DNA from: Chryseobacterium sp.
Lineage (GTDB): Bacteria; Bacteroidota; Bacteroidia; Flavobacteriales; Weeksellaceae
Direction of reading: 5' to 3'
Length of the DNA stretch: 64,000 nucleotides
Assembly: GCA_031286615.1 (NCBI GenBank)
Contig: JAITUA010000013.1
Coordinates: 496,001-560,000, forward strand
Part shown: piece after piece, positions 52,013 to 60,131 of the stretch
Layout of the letters: every line of letters starts with the position of its first letter
Numbering within the stretch: position 1 is the stretch's first letter
Made by a program: the position numbers and the translations under genes
The notes under the pieces: generated by a model
Told to the model about the DNA's origin: nothing
The model's input: the letters and a program-made list of their open reading frames with translations, nothing else
The model's database searches: none

Positions 52013-52487
52013 CTGGTAATAATGTTTTTATAAGTTTTGCAGGATTTCCTCCAATCATGGAATAATCCGGAAAACTTTTATTGACAAAGCTATTTGCTGC
52101 TACAACGCAAAAATTTCCTAATTGTACGCCTGGCATAACTACTACATTGGCTCCAAGCCAGCTATGATCACCAATTTGTACTTCTCCTGAAATAAGAGGA
52201 AATATTTTTTGCATTTCTTCGCTTGCATTAGGGCCGGAATCTGTCATAATATTTACATTTTGCGCAATAGAAACATGTTTACCTATTGTAAGTTTTCTAC
52301 TATATCCGTTAAGAATACTGAACATCCCCACATAAGATGATTCTCCAATTTCAAGCTGATTCTTTTCAGATCCATAAATACTGCATAGTTTTGCAATCTT
52401 TACATTATCTGCAATCTTTACATTGTTTATTGATGTAGTAGGATCAATAACAACATTTTCACCTATTGAAATATTACTTATTTTCAT
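52002..52487 (-). CDS. Left-handed beta-helix acetyltransferase (FdtC/WbbJ-like)
   Basis: 161 residues from the ATG at 52487. Hexapeptide repeats start at once (MKISNISIGENVVIDP, NNVKIADNVKIAKLCSIYGS), with QIGDHSWLGANVVVMPGVQL and MIGGNPAKLIKTL; the active-site region is VNIMTDSGPNASEEMQ. FdtC-type enzymes N-acetylate dTDP-Fuc3N, and this is one of two such candidates here. It overlaps the previous gene by 14 bases and the next by 11. Confidence 0.78.
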   Translation of the reverse strand: MKISNISIGENVVIDPTTSINNVKIADNVKIAKLCSIYGSEKNQLEIGESSYVGMFSILNGYSRKLTIGKHVSIAQNVNIMTDSGPNASEEMQKIFPLISGEVQIGDHSWLGANVVVMPGVQLGNFCVVAANSFVNKSFPDYSMIGGNPAKLIKTLLPDGI

Positions 52488-53403
52488 AGACAAAGTATTC
52501 TATAAGGTTAATAATATAATCCATTTCAAAAATTTCCAAGTTTTGGTGAACGGGTATGAAGAATACGTCTTCACCATAAAATATACTGCACTCTATTCCG
52601 TTTTGCTGAAGAAATATTTTTAGTTCAGATAGATCACAGCCATTATTTTCAAACATACAAACAGAAGGAGTTTCATTTTCAGAATAATCAAAGAATGATT
52701 TGAAACCTATTTCTTTTAATTTTGAAATTAAATATTGATTATTTGTTTTTCTTTGAGTAATAATATTTTCAATATTTTTCAAATAATGCAGGCATATTTT
52801 CTCCAGGTAATTTCGATATGGTTGATCAGATTTTAATTTATAGCTATTATTAATCCTTAGTATTCCACCGAATTGTACTGGAAAAAATTTGGGAATGCTA
52901 TAAATGGTAAAGTCGCCATATTTACCTATTTGATGTTGTGAATCGTTGGATAGCATACTCATAGCGCAGTCTTCAATGATAGGAATATTATAGCTTTTTA
53001 TTTTTTCCATATCAGGATAAACTTTTCCAAACTCGTGGATAACAAAAATTAATTTCGTTTTATCTGTTTTTTCTCTGGACCAAAGGCAGAATTTTTCAAT
53101 TTCTTTTGTTACACAACTACTTACATAAAAATTGGAAGTTGTAGTTATGATTAGAACTTCGTCATCACTTTTAAGATTATAGAAACTTAATGCTTGATTT
53201 ATTGCTTCTTTACCACTCAAAAAGAATTCATGCTTTTCTCCAAAAAATGAATGATATTTTTTTAATAATTCTTTATCAGAAGGGTAATCAGCTTTTATAA
53301 TTGCATCATTTTTTCCTAAATCAGTTGTTCTGAAAGGACTAATGAAAAAAGACGGTTGTCTGAAGTTTTCAGGATTTATAATTTGTTCTTTATAAAAGAT
53401 CAT
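52474..53403 (-). CDS. Divergent DegT-family aminotransferase-like protein
   Basis: 309 residues, about 50 shorter than FdtB. The fold markers of DegT enzymes remain but are altered: IPIIEDCAMSML (D145, cofactor-ring contact) and YSIPKFFPVQFGGILRI with K172 at the position of the PLP lysine, where [14 protein letters not shown] would be normal. It may act as a second aminotransferase, a 3- or 4-dehydratase-like partner, or have lost activity. It overlaps both neighbours. A+T-rich like the rest of this segment. Exact role unknown. Confidence 0.65.
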   Translation of the reverse strand: MIFYKEQIINPENFRQPSFFISPFRTTDLGKNDAIIKADYPSDKELLKKYHSFFGEKHEFFLSGKEAINQALSFYNLKSDDEVLIITTTSNFYVSSCVTKEIEKFCLWSREKTDKTKLIFVIHEFGKVYPDMEKIKSYNIPIIEDCAMSMLSNDSQHQIGKYGDFTIYSIPKFFPVQFGGILRINNSYKLKSDQPYRNYLEKICLHYLKNIENIITQRKTNNQYLISKLKEIGFKSFFDYSENETPSVCMFENNGCDLSELKIFLQQNGIECSIFYGEDVFFIPVHQNLEIFEMDYIINLIEYFVYENK

Positions 53404-53815
53404 TTCTTAATTTTTTGAAATCCTCATAGTTTCTTACATAATCTGCTTCATTGTAAGAATGAGATGCAAGCACCAAACAAATTGCTCCTGAAGAAAAATT
53501 AATTTCAGAAGCCCATATCCCTGGAGGGATATGTAATCCTAGATTAGGACTATTCAAAAAAACCTGCCTTTTGAACTTCCCATCATCCAGAGATACTTCA
53601 AAGCTGCCACTTGCTGCAATCAGAAACTGATGACATTCTTTGTGTGAATGCGCACCCCTGCTTTCTCCTCCTGCAATATCATACAAGTAGAAAACTCTTT
53701 TTACATTAAATGGAAAAGCAGAGTTGTTTTCAACAACTGTAAGGTTGCCTTCATCAAAACTGATTTTACCTAAATCAATAACATTACAGTCAAATACAGA
53801 AATATTATTTTTCAT
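53390..53815 (-). CDS. fdtA: FdtA-like dTDP-6-deoxyhexose 3,4-ketoisomerase (cupin), copy 2
   Basis: 141 residues from the ATG at 53815; a TTG eight codons up overlaps the previous gene more and is unlikely. The cupin has the double-histidine motif in RGAHSHKECHQFLIAASGSF (H56 and H58), matching the HxH of FdtA/QdtA/WxcM. It should turn dTDP-4-keto-6-deoxyglucose (RmlB product) into the 3-keto form that FdtB aminates. FdtA and QdtA differ in C4 stereochemistry and cannot be told apart by eye. It overlaps the upstream paralogue by 11 bases. Confidence 0.8.
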   Translation of the reverse strand: MKNNISVFDCNVIDLGKISFDEGNLTVVENNSAFPFNVKRVFYLYDIAGGESRGAHSHKECHQFLIAASGSFEVSLDDGKFKRQVFLNSPNLGLHIPPGIWASEINFSSGAICLVLASHSYNEADYVRNYEDFKKLRNDLL

Positions 53816-54206
53816 CGGCCAGTATTTTAAATTTTTCAAAATCTCTTATATAATCATTTTCATTGTATTCTCTATCAGAAACAATGAGTGCTAATGAATT
53901 GGTTGAAAAATTTTCTAATCTTCGCCAGAACATTCTAGGAATATATAAGCCGTAATACGATCTGTTTAAAGAAAATCTTTGTTCTTCTTTTCCATTATGG
54001 ATTACAATGTCAAAACTTCCTGAAAGCGCAATAATAAATTCTTGCTGTTCTTTGAAAGCATGGCTTCCTCTTACTTCTCCTCCAGGTACATCATATATCC
54101 AATATGTCCTTTGTATCTCAAAAGGCAGTTGATTTGGATATTCAAAAAAGGATAAATTTCCTCTTTTATCATATATTTTTGGGAGTTCTATTATTTTTGG
54201 GATCAT
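53805..54206 (-). CDS. FdtA-like cupin, copy 1, with altered HxH motif
   Basis: 133 residues, the usual FdtA length. FdtA-like strands are intact (YWIYDVPGGEVRGSH, FIIALSGSFDIVIHNG, YGLYIPRMFWRRLENFS, SDREYNENDYIRDFEKFK). However, the motif reads RGSHAFKEQQEF: H49 is kept and the second histidine (position 51) is phenylalanine. In characterised FdtA two histidines serve in catalysis (from memory). This copy may therefore have a different stereochemistry, be a partner, or be inactive. It follows wzt with a 4-base overlap (54203-54206) and precedes copy 2. Confidence 0.75.
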   Translation of the reverse strand: MIPKIIELPKIYDKRGNLSFFEYPNQLPFEIQRTYWIYDVPGGEVRGSHAFKEQQEFIIALSGSFDIVIHNGKEEQRFSLNRSYYGLYIPRMFWRRLENFSTNSLALIVSDREYNENDYIRDFEKFKILADEK

Positions 54207-55462
54207 GGTGTTTGTACTTTATATTCAAAAAATGGTCTGGTAACTCCCGGATAAATGTGCATCATTGTTCCAACTTTTACATTTTCTACTTCAAATCCAA
54301 TAAATTCGTCAATTCCGTATAAAAGTATTTTTTGATCCTTTCCGAAGTAAAGTTTGAAATAATAGTTTCCGGCATTCAAAAGCCCTGCAGGAATATCAAA
54401 CTCTACAGAATATTCACCTACTTTTGAATCATTGTTTTCAGACACAAATTTTCCAACATGGAAAATCACCAATTCTTCATAATTTTTTAATTCAAATGTT
54501 GTGTCAAGGGTTATATCCGGGCAGTAATTTTGGAAAACCAATTTCACATGAACCCCGGAATCAATATCAATAAGTTGTCCATTGATTGGCGAAACGGAGA
54601 ATTCTTTTATACGGATATTTTCATTACCCAAAGCTTCATCTAAATTACCATTATAAACATAAGAGCTTTCTCTTGCGCTGCTTTTTTGGTATTCTATAAT
54701 TGTGCTAAGAATATCACCCTGGTAATCAATCTGTCCATGAGTTAAAAGAATTCCTTTTGTACAGAGTTCTTTAACGGCCGTCATATTATGACTTACGAAA
54801 AGAATAGTCCTGCCTTCTCCTCTCGTTACGTCATTCATTTTACCCAGACATTTTTTCTGAAATTCGGCATCACCTACCGCTAAAACTTCATCTACAATAA
54901 GGATTTCAGATTCAAGATGAGCAGCAACAGCAAAAGCTAAACGAACATACATTCCTGAAGAATATCTTTTCACAGGAGTATCTATATATCTTTCAACACC
55001 TGAAAAATCTACAATTTCATCAAACTTTCTTTTGATTTCCTTACGGGTCATTCCTAAAATGGCTCCATTAAGAAAAACATTTTCACGCCCGGTCATTTCG
55101 GGATGAAATCCTGTTCCTACTTCCAATAGTGAGGCAATTCTTCCATTGGTAGAAATATGTCCTGTTGTGGGTTTTGTAACTTTGCTTAAAACTTTTAGTA
55201 AGGTTGATTTCCCAGCTCCATTTCTTCCGATAATTCCAACAGCATCTCCTTGTTCGATCTCAAAATTAATATCACGAAGAGACCAAACATACTCGGATAA
55301 TCCTTTTGTTGTTCTGTCATTGGTTTCTCCAATTTTCAGATAAGGATCTTCTTTTCCCCTTACCTTATACCAGAATCTGTTAAGGTCATGAGAAAGGGTT
55401 CCTGTACCCACTTGTCCCAGACGGTATTGTTTTGATATATTTTCTGCTTTTAAAGACAGCAT
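54203..55462 (-). CDS. wzt: Polysaccharide ABC transporter ATP-binding protein with C-terminal Wzt domain
   Basis: 419 residues. ATPase motifs: Walker A GRNGAGKST (79-87), signature YSSGM (167-171) and Walker B ILIVDEV (187-193). Residues about 245-419 form an extra beta-sandwich (VKLVFQNYCPDITLDTTFEL, YSVEFDIPAGLLNAGNYYFK) like Wzt_C. In O-antigen systems Wzt_C recognises the modified non-reducing end of the finished chain. With Wzm it exports undecaprenyl-linked polymer to the periplasm. The gene is separated from wzm by about 40 bases and followed by a 4-base overlap with the sugar enzymes. Confidence 0.93.
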   Translation of the reverse strand: MLSLKAENISKQYRLGQVGTGTLSHDLNRFWYKVRGKEDPYLKIGETNDRTTKGLSEYVWSLRDINFEIEQGDAVGIIGRNGAGKSTLLKVLSKVTKPTTGHISTNGRIASLLEVGTGFHPEMTGRENVFLNGAILGMTRKEIKRKFDEIVDFSGVERYIDTPVKRYSSGMYVRLAFAVAAHLESEILIVDEVLAVGDAEFQKKCLGKMNDVTRGEGRTILFVSHNMTAVKELCTKGILLTHGQIDYQGDILSTIIEYQKSSARESSYVYNGNLDEALGNENIRIKEFSVSPINGQLIDIDSGVHVKLVFQNYCPDITLDTTFELKNYEELVIFHVGKFVSENNDSKVGEYSVEFDIPAGLLNAGNYYFKLYFGKDQKILLYGIDEFIGFEVENVKVGTMMHIYPGVTRPFFEYKVQTP

Positions 55463-55503
55463 ATTCTTAAGATTTAAAATTAATAAAAAGGTACTAGTAA
55501 ATA

Positions 55504-56352
55504 TTATACAGTATCCATAAAGCTCTTTTCAACTTTATTGAAGATAACAATTCCTACCATTAAAAGGATAAGAATAATGGCAGTACTGATTCCCAGCATT
55601 ACAGGAGAAAAATCCCCTACGCCAATCCATGCGTATTTGAAACATTCAAAAATACCTGTCAACGGATTGTAATAAGCTAATTTTTTAAAAAAGCCAGGCA
55701 ATGAAGATACCGGGTAAATTACAGGTGTAGCATACATATATAAACTTACCCCAAAACCTAATAGCATTGCCAAATCTTTATATTTCGTAGTAAGTGAAGA
55801 AAATATCATTCCAACACCTAATGCGAAAAGTGCCATCAGAAGTATAAGAAATGGAGTTGCAAGAATCCAGATGTTAGGATGAGCTTCTCCTTTATAGTAA
55901 TAATATACCCACGCCAGGATAAATAAAACAAACTGTACTCCAAATCGCATAAGATTAGAAATGACAATTGAAAGCGGGGTAACCAGTCTTGGAAAATACA
56001 CTTTTCCAAAGATTCCTGCATTTCCGGTAAAAGTAGATGATGTTGCCAGCAAAGAAGAAGAAAAATAATTCCAAAGGGTAACACCTGCCAGATAAAAAAG
56101 AAGAGGCGGAGCTCCATCTGTTGGGAGTTTGGCAATTCTTCCAAAAATAACCAGATATACAATGGTTGTTAGAATGGGATTGATAAAAAACCATATAGGC
56201 CCTAAAATAGTCTGCTTAAAACTGGATACAAAATCTCGTTTTACAAACATATAAACAAGATCTTTGTATCTCCAGACTTCTTTTAGCTTCAAGTCAAATA
56301 ACGAATGATCTGCATCAATCGTCTCTGTCCACTTTTGTTGTGGTTCATTCAT
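55504..56352 (-). CDS. wzm: Polysaccharide ABC transporter permease
   Basis: 282 residues from the ATG at 56352; the TTG six codons earlier lies inside the promoter box. ABC-2 type with about six hydrophobic spans (PIWFFINPILTTIVYLVIFG, LLFYLAGVTLWNYFSSSLLA, YYNPLTGIFECFKYAWIG and others). It pairs with Wzt as the inner-membrane channel for the lipid-linked glycan. First gene of the long minus-strand operon; a rho-independent terminator separates it from rmlA. Confidence 0.92.
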   Translation of the reverse strand: MNEPQQKWTETIDADHSLFDLKLKEVWRYKDLVYMFVKRDFVSSFKQTILGPIWFFINPILTTIVYLVIFGRIAKLPTDGAPPLLFYLAGVTLWNYFSSSLLATSSTFTGNAGIFGKVYFPRLVTPLSIVISNLMRFGVQFVLFILAWVYYYYKGEAHPNIWILATPFLILLMALFALGVGMIFSSLTTKYKDLAMLLGFGVSLYMYATPVIYPVSSLPGFFKKLAYYNPLTGIFECFKYAWIGVGDFSPVMLGISTAIILILLMVGIVIFNKVEKSFMDTV

Positions 56353-56367
56353 CTGTGTAAGTTTTTG

Positions 56368-56375
56368 CAAATTTA
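56368..56375 (-). promoter_or_regulatory. -7 promoter box of wzm operon (TAAATTTG)
   Basis: TAAATTTG on the minus strand matches TAnnTTTG. It overlaps a TTG at 56370 that might be taken as a start, favouring the ATG at 56352. This is the only box seen before the long operon down to 45902. Confidence 0.6.
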
Positions 56376-56477
56376 TAATAATTAATTCTTACTTTATCTC
56401 TTCGTTTATAAATTTTCATAGTAAATAAAACTAAAAATCAACAACTAATATATTGATAATTGGTGGTATGAACAAAA

Positions 56478-56501
56478 ACTATTGGCCATAAAGCCAATAG
56501 T
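56478..56501 (-). terminator. Intrinsic terminator after rmlA
   Basis: ACTATTGGC (56478-56486) pairs perfectly with GCCAATAGT (56493-56501), loop of 6, followed on the minus strand by TTTTTG. It lies 25 bases past the rmlA stop. Confidence 0.85.
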
Positions 56502-56526
56502 CTATGATTTTTATAAATTATATTTG

Positions 56527-57390
56527 TTATTTGCCGATAAGTTGTTTCAGGTATTCACCATAACCGCTTTTTCCATATTTTGCAGCAGTTTCAAGCAGCT
56601 TTTCTTCATTAATGAATTTGTTCCTGAATGCAATTTCTTCAATACAACCGATTTTAAATCCCTGTCTTTTTTCTATCACACTTACAAACTCTGAAGCGTC
56701 GTGAAGAGAATCAAAAGTTCCGGTGTCCAGCCATGCAGTACCTCTGTCAAGAACAGCAACCTCAAGCTTTTCATTTTTTAAATAAACATTATTGATATCG
56801 GTGATTTCCAGTTCGCCTCTTGCAGAAGGCTTGATGTTTTTAGCAATTTCTACCACATCGTTATCATAGAAGTAAAGACCGGGTACAGCATAATTTGATT
56901 TAGGGTTTAGAGGTTTTTCTTCAATAGAAACGGCCTTTAAATCTTTATCAAACTCTACAACACCATATCTTTCCGGATCAGCAACGTGATAGGCAAAAAC
57001 AACTCCTCCATTGGGATTGGTTTTATTTTTCAGTAAAGTTCCCATTTCGGAACCGTAGAAAATATTATCGCCCAGTACCAGTGCGGCGGAATCATTGCCG
57101 ATAAACTGATCTCCTAAAATAAATGCCTGTGCCAGACCATCGGGGCTTGGCTGCACAATGTATTCTATATTGCAGCCAATTTGAGAACCATCTCCTAAAA
57201 GTTTGATAAAACCTGCCTGGTCGTGTGGTGTAGTGATAATCAGAATATCCTTGATCCCAGCTAAAAGAAGTGTGGAAAGCGGATAATAGATCATTGGTTT
57301 GTCGTAAACAGGCATTAACTGCTTGCTTACTGCTATTGTTAGAGGGTAAAGTCTTGTTCCGGATCCTCCGGCTAATATTATTCCTTTCAT
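56527..57390 (-). CDS. rmlA: Glucose-1-phosphate thymidylyltransferase
   Basis: 287 residues. The N-terminal nucleotide-binding block is [20 protein letters not shown], followed by [19 protein letters not shown]; further motifs are [33 protein letters not shown] and [18 protein letters not shown]. It makes dTDP-glucose from dTTP and glucose-1-phosphate, the first step of dTDP-sugar synthesis. It is third in the minus-strand ugd-rmlB-rmlA set and ends at a terminator. No rmlC or rmlD in the window, so the pathway turns to amino sugars rather than rhamnose. Confidence 0.96.
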   Translation of the reverse strand: MKGIILAGGSGTRLYPLTIAVSKQLMPVYDKPMIYYPLSTLLLAGIKDILIITTPHDQAGFIKLLGDGSQIGCNIEYIVQPSPDGLAQAFILGDQFIGNDSAALVLGDNIFYGSEMGTLLKNKTNPNGGVVFAYHVADPERYGVVEFDKDLKAVSIEEKPLNPKSNYAVPGLYFYDNDVVEIAKNIKPSARGELEITDINNVYLKNEKLEVAVLDRGTAWLDTGTFDSLHDASEFVSVIEKRQGFKIGCIEEIAFRNKFINEEKLLETAAKYGKSGYGEYLKQLIGK

Positions 57391-57518
57391 TTGGTAGTGC
57401 GTATTACGCTTATTTCTTTTGTGTTATAAGTTGAATTCAATGTGCTATTTACAGATAATGATAAAGAATGAAATTTACTTGTTTCAATCCATTCTTTATT
57501 TTACCAATAGCGGAATGT

Positions 57519-58598
57519 TTAGCTGTATTGTTTGTTGTAGTAATCCTGATAGTTTCCTGAAGTTACATTCTCAAGCCATTCCTTGTTTTCAAGATACCAG
57601 TCAATTGTTTTTCCCAATCCTTCTTCAAAGGTTACGGATGGTTTCCAGCCTAGATCTTTATTTAGTTTTGTTGCGTCAATAGCGTAACGTTTATCATGGC
57701 CCGGTCTGTCTTTTACAAACGTAATCAGTTTTTCAGAATAGCCTTCCGGTTTTTCCAGTTTAGCATCCATTTGTTTGATCAGTTCTTTTACAAGATCAAT
57801 ATTCTGCCATTCATTGAATCCTCCGATATTGTAAGTCTCACCAGTTTTTGCTTCTTTAAAGATTTGATGAATCGCTTTCGCGTGATCGATGACAAATAAC
57901 CAGTCTCTGGTATACTTCCCATCACCATAAATAGGAAGAGGCTTTTCGTTGATGATATTTGAGATACAAAGAGGGATCAGTTTTTCAGGAAAATGATTGG
58001 GTCCATAATTGTTTGAACAATTAGAAACGATAAACGGCATTCCATATGTATTTCCATAAGCTCTTACCAAATGGTCAGAAGCTGCTTTTGAAGCAGAATA
58101 TGGAGATTGAGGGTCATAGGATGTCGTTTCTAAAAAGAATCCTGTTTCTCCTAAGCTGCCATATACTTCATCAGTCGAAATATGGTAGAAAAGGTTTGTT
58201 CTTTTTTCATCAGGAAATCTGCCATGAGTGTGGTCGGGATTTAATGTCCAAAACTCCTTGCAAAGATTCAGAAGATTCGCTGTTCCGTTTACATTGGTGT
58301 TGATAAACGCCATAGGATCAGTAATACTTCTGTCTACATGACTTTCTGCTGCCAGATGTACTACAGCATCAGGATTGTATTTTTCAAAAACTTTTCTGAG
58401 TTCTTCAGGTTGGGTGATGTCTGCTTTCTCGAAAACATAATTAGGTTCATTTTCTATGTCCTTTAAATTTTCCAGATTTCCGGCGTAGGTAAGTGCATCA
58501 AGGTTGATGATTGTAATATCCGGATTGTTTTTTACAAACTCTCTTACAACATGAGAGCCGATGAAGCCGGCGCCTCCTGTAATGATAATGTTTTTCAT
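57519..58598 (-). CDS. rmlB: dTDP-glucose 4,6-dehydratase
   Basis: 359 residues, normal length. The NAD-binding GGAGFIGSHVVREF is at the N-terminus, HLAAESHVDRSI holds the family signature, and YSASKAASDHLVRAY contains the Y/K pair. FHISTDEVYGSLGET-like block (YHISTDEVYGSLGET) completes it. It converts dTDP-glucose to dTDP-4-keto-6-deoxyglucose, the branch point used by the FdtA-like isomerases. It lies 4 bases after ugd and about 130 bases before rmlA. Confidence 0.96.
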   Translation of the reverse strand: MKNIIITGGAGFIGSHVVREFVKNNPDITIINLDALTYAGNLENLKDIENEPNYVFEKADITQPEELRKVFEKYNPDAVVHLAAESHVDRSITDPMAFINTNVNGTANLLNLCKEFWTLNPDHTHGRFPDEKRTNLFYHISTDEVYGSLGETGFFLETTSYDPQSPYSASKAASDHLVRAYGNTYGMPFIVSNCSNNYGPNHFPEKLIPLCISNIINEKPLPIYGDGKYTRDWLFVIDHAKAIHQIFKEAKTGETYNIGGFNEWQNIDLVKELIKQMDAKLEKPEGYSEKLITFVKDRPGHDKRYAIDATKLNKDLGWKPSVTFEEGLGKTIDWYLENKEWLENVTSGNYQDYYNKQYS

Positions 58599-58602
58599 TT
58601 GT

Positions 58603-59916
58603 TTATTTTGAGATGGTCTTTCTTCCTATACTTTTATAATGAAATCCATTTTGTTCAGGGATTTCCAGTGGATACATGTTTCTGCCGTCAAAAATGACTT
58701 TGTTTTTCATTTTTTTTGCCATCAGCTCAAAATTTGGATTTTTGAACTCCGGCCATTCTGTGGCAATAAATAATGCATCAACATCTTCCAGTGCATCATA
58801 CATACCTTTGGCATATTGTATTTTATTGCCGAGAAGTTTCTGTACGTTGCTTTCAGCAATAGCGTCATATGCTATGATCTCTGCTCCCTTTTCTAATAAA
58901 AGAGCAATATTATCTAGAGATGAAGCCTCTCTGATGTCATCCGTATTTGCTTTGAAGGCAAGTCCCCACATTGCAATTTTCTTTCCTTTTATATTTCCCC
59001 CGAAATATTTTTCGATTTCAGAGACCAAAATTACTTTTTGGGAGGTATTTACATTTTCAGTAGCTTCAAGAATCTGAAAGTTAAAATCTTCCTGCTTTCC
59101 AGACTTTATAAGAGCTTTTACATCTTTAGGAAAACAGCTTCCTCCATATCCGATTCCTGGGAATAAGAATCTATGCCCGATTCTGTCATCACTACCCATT
59201 CCCAGTCTTACTTTATCAACATCTGCACCTACTTTTTCACAGTAGTTGGCAATTTCGTTCATAAAAGTGATCTTTACCGCTAAAAATGAATTCGCAGCAT
59301 ATTTTGTAAGCTCCGATGATTTTTCATCCATAAAGATGATTGGGATTCCTGTATTGGTAAAAGGCTGATAAATTTTAGACATAATGTCTTTTGCTCTTTC
59401 TGAGCTGGCGCCTACAACTACTCTTGAGGGATTCATAGAGTCTTCAACGGCAAAACCTTCTCTTAAAAATTCAGGATTTGAAACTACATCAAATGGGAGG
59501 CTCGTTTTGAAAGAGATGGTTTCTCTTACCCTGTCCGCAGTTCCTACGGGAACAGTGCTTTTATTGACAACGACTTTATATTCCGTCATCATTTCGCCAA
59601 TATTGTTGGCTACCTGAAGTACATAAGATAAATCTGCAGAGCCGTCTTCTCCCGGGGGAGTTGGTAAGGCCAGATATATGACTTCGCTTTTGTCTAAGGC
59701 TTCTTTAAGGTCGGTAGTGAAAAATAATCTTTCAGACTGGATGTTTCTTAAAAACATTTCTTCAAGATTCGGCTCATAGATGGGAACAATGCCGTTTTTC
59801 AAACCTTCTACTTTTTTTTCATCAATATCAACACAGTATACTGAATTACCAAGTTCTGCCAGAGTAGTTCCTGTAACTAGTCCTACATAACCTGTTCCTA
59901 CAATCGTTATGTTCAA
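58603..59916 (-). CDS. ugd: UDP-glucose 6-dehydrogenase
   Basis: 437 residues starting at TTG (59914-59916), as no in-frame ATG precedes it. NITIVGTGYVGLVTGTTLAE is the nucleotide-binding start; the catalytic cysteine is in YGGSCFPKDVKAL; the C-terminal third has AMWGLAFKANTDDIREAS-type sequence (MWGLAFKANTDDIREASS). It oxidises UDP-glucose to UDP-glucuronate for a uronic acid in the polymer or for UDP-sugar precursors. It is first of the three-gene sugar-nucleotide set, with a TAnnTTTG box upstream. Confidence 0.95.
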   Translation of the reverse strand: MNITIVGTGYVGLVTGTTLAELGNSVYCVDIDEKKVEGLKNGIVPIYEPNLEEMFLRNIQSERLFFTTDLKEALDKSEVIYLALPTPPGEDGSADLSYVLQVANNIGEMMTEYKVVVNKSTVPVGTADRVRETISFKTSLPFDVVSNPEFLREGFAVEDSMNPSRVVVGASSERAKDIMSKIYQPFTNTGIPIIFMDEKSSELTKYAANSFLAVKITFMNEIANYCEKVGADVDKVRLGMGSDDRIGHRFLFPGIGYGGSCFPKDVKALIKSGKQEDFNFQILEATENVNTSQKVILVSEIEKYFGGNIKGKKIAMWGLAFKANTDDIREASSLDNIALLLEKGAEIIAYDAIAESNVQKLLGNKIQYAKGMYDALEDVDALFIATEWPEFKNPNFELMAKKMKNKVIFDGRNMYPLEIPEQNGFHYKSIGRKTISK

Positions 59917-59941
59917 AATGTTTGTTTTAAAATTCTAAAGA

Positions 59942-59949
59942 CAAAAGTA
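59942..59949 (-). promoter_or_regulatory. -7 promoter box of ugd-rmlB-rmlA (TACTTTTG)
   Basis: TACTTTTG on the minus strand matches TAnnTTTG and ends 25 bases before the ugd start codon. Confidence 0.6.
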
Positions 59950-60047
59950 ATAAAAATCCTGTGACATATTCCTTTAATTTATTGTAAATGAATCTGACGC
60001 TATTTGCTTGATACTTAAGATAATTTTGTGTTTTTGGAAAAAATGCT

Positions 60048-60055
60048 TATATTTG
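60048..60055 (+). promoter_or_regulatory. -7 promoter box of rimP-nusA-infB (TATATTTG)
   Basis: TATATTTG matches TAnnTTTG; TTTTG at 60024-60028 lies 19 bases earlier at the spacing of a -33 element. Transcription should start near 60062. Confidence 0.68.
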
Positions 60056-60060
60056 CAATG

Positions 60061-60118
60061 GATTTACGGGAAAAAATGAGAAGGCTTCGGAAGAAAGCCT
60101 TTTTTCGTACTGTAAATC
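60061..60118 (+). promoter_or_regulatory. Leader hairpin/attenuator of rimP operon
   Basis: Between promoter and rimP, AAGGCTT (60081-60087) pairs with AAGCCTT (60095-60101) and runs into TTTTT like an intrinsic terminator. GATTTAC (60061-60067) and GTAAATC (60112-60118) form an outer stem, and GAAAAAA (60070-60076) can compete for the T-run. A frame starting ATG at 60059 would encode a basic peptide (MDLREKMRRLRKKAFF...) overlapping the rimP start, possibly by chance. The layout suits transcription attenuation of this operon; NusA feedback would be logical but is not shown. Confidence 0.6.
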
Positions 60119-60131
60119 AAGATAAAATTAT

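Noticed and set aside
57463-57497. Possible terminator AAAGAATG/CATTCTTT between rmlB and rmlA
   Set aside because: The loop is about 19 bases and there is no T-run on the minus strand after it; rmlB and rmlA more likely remain on one transcript.
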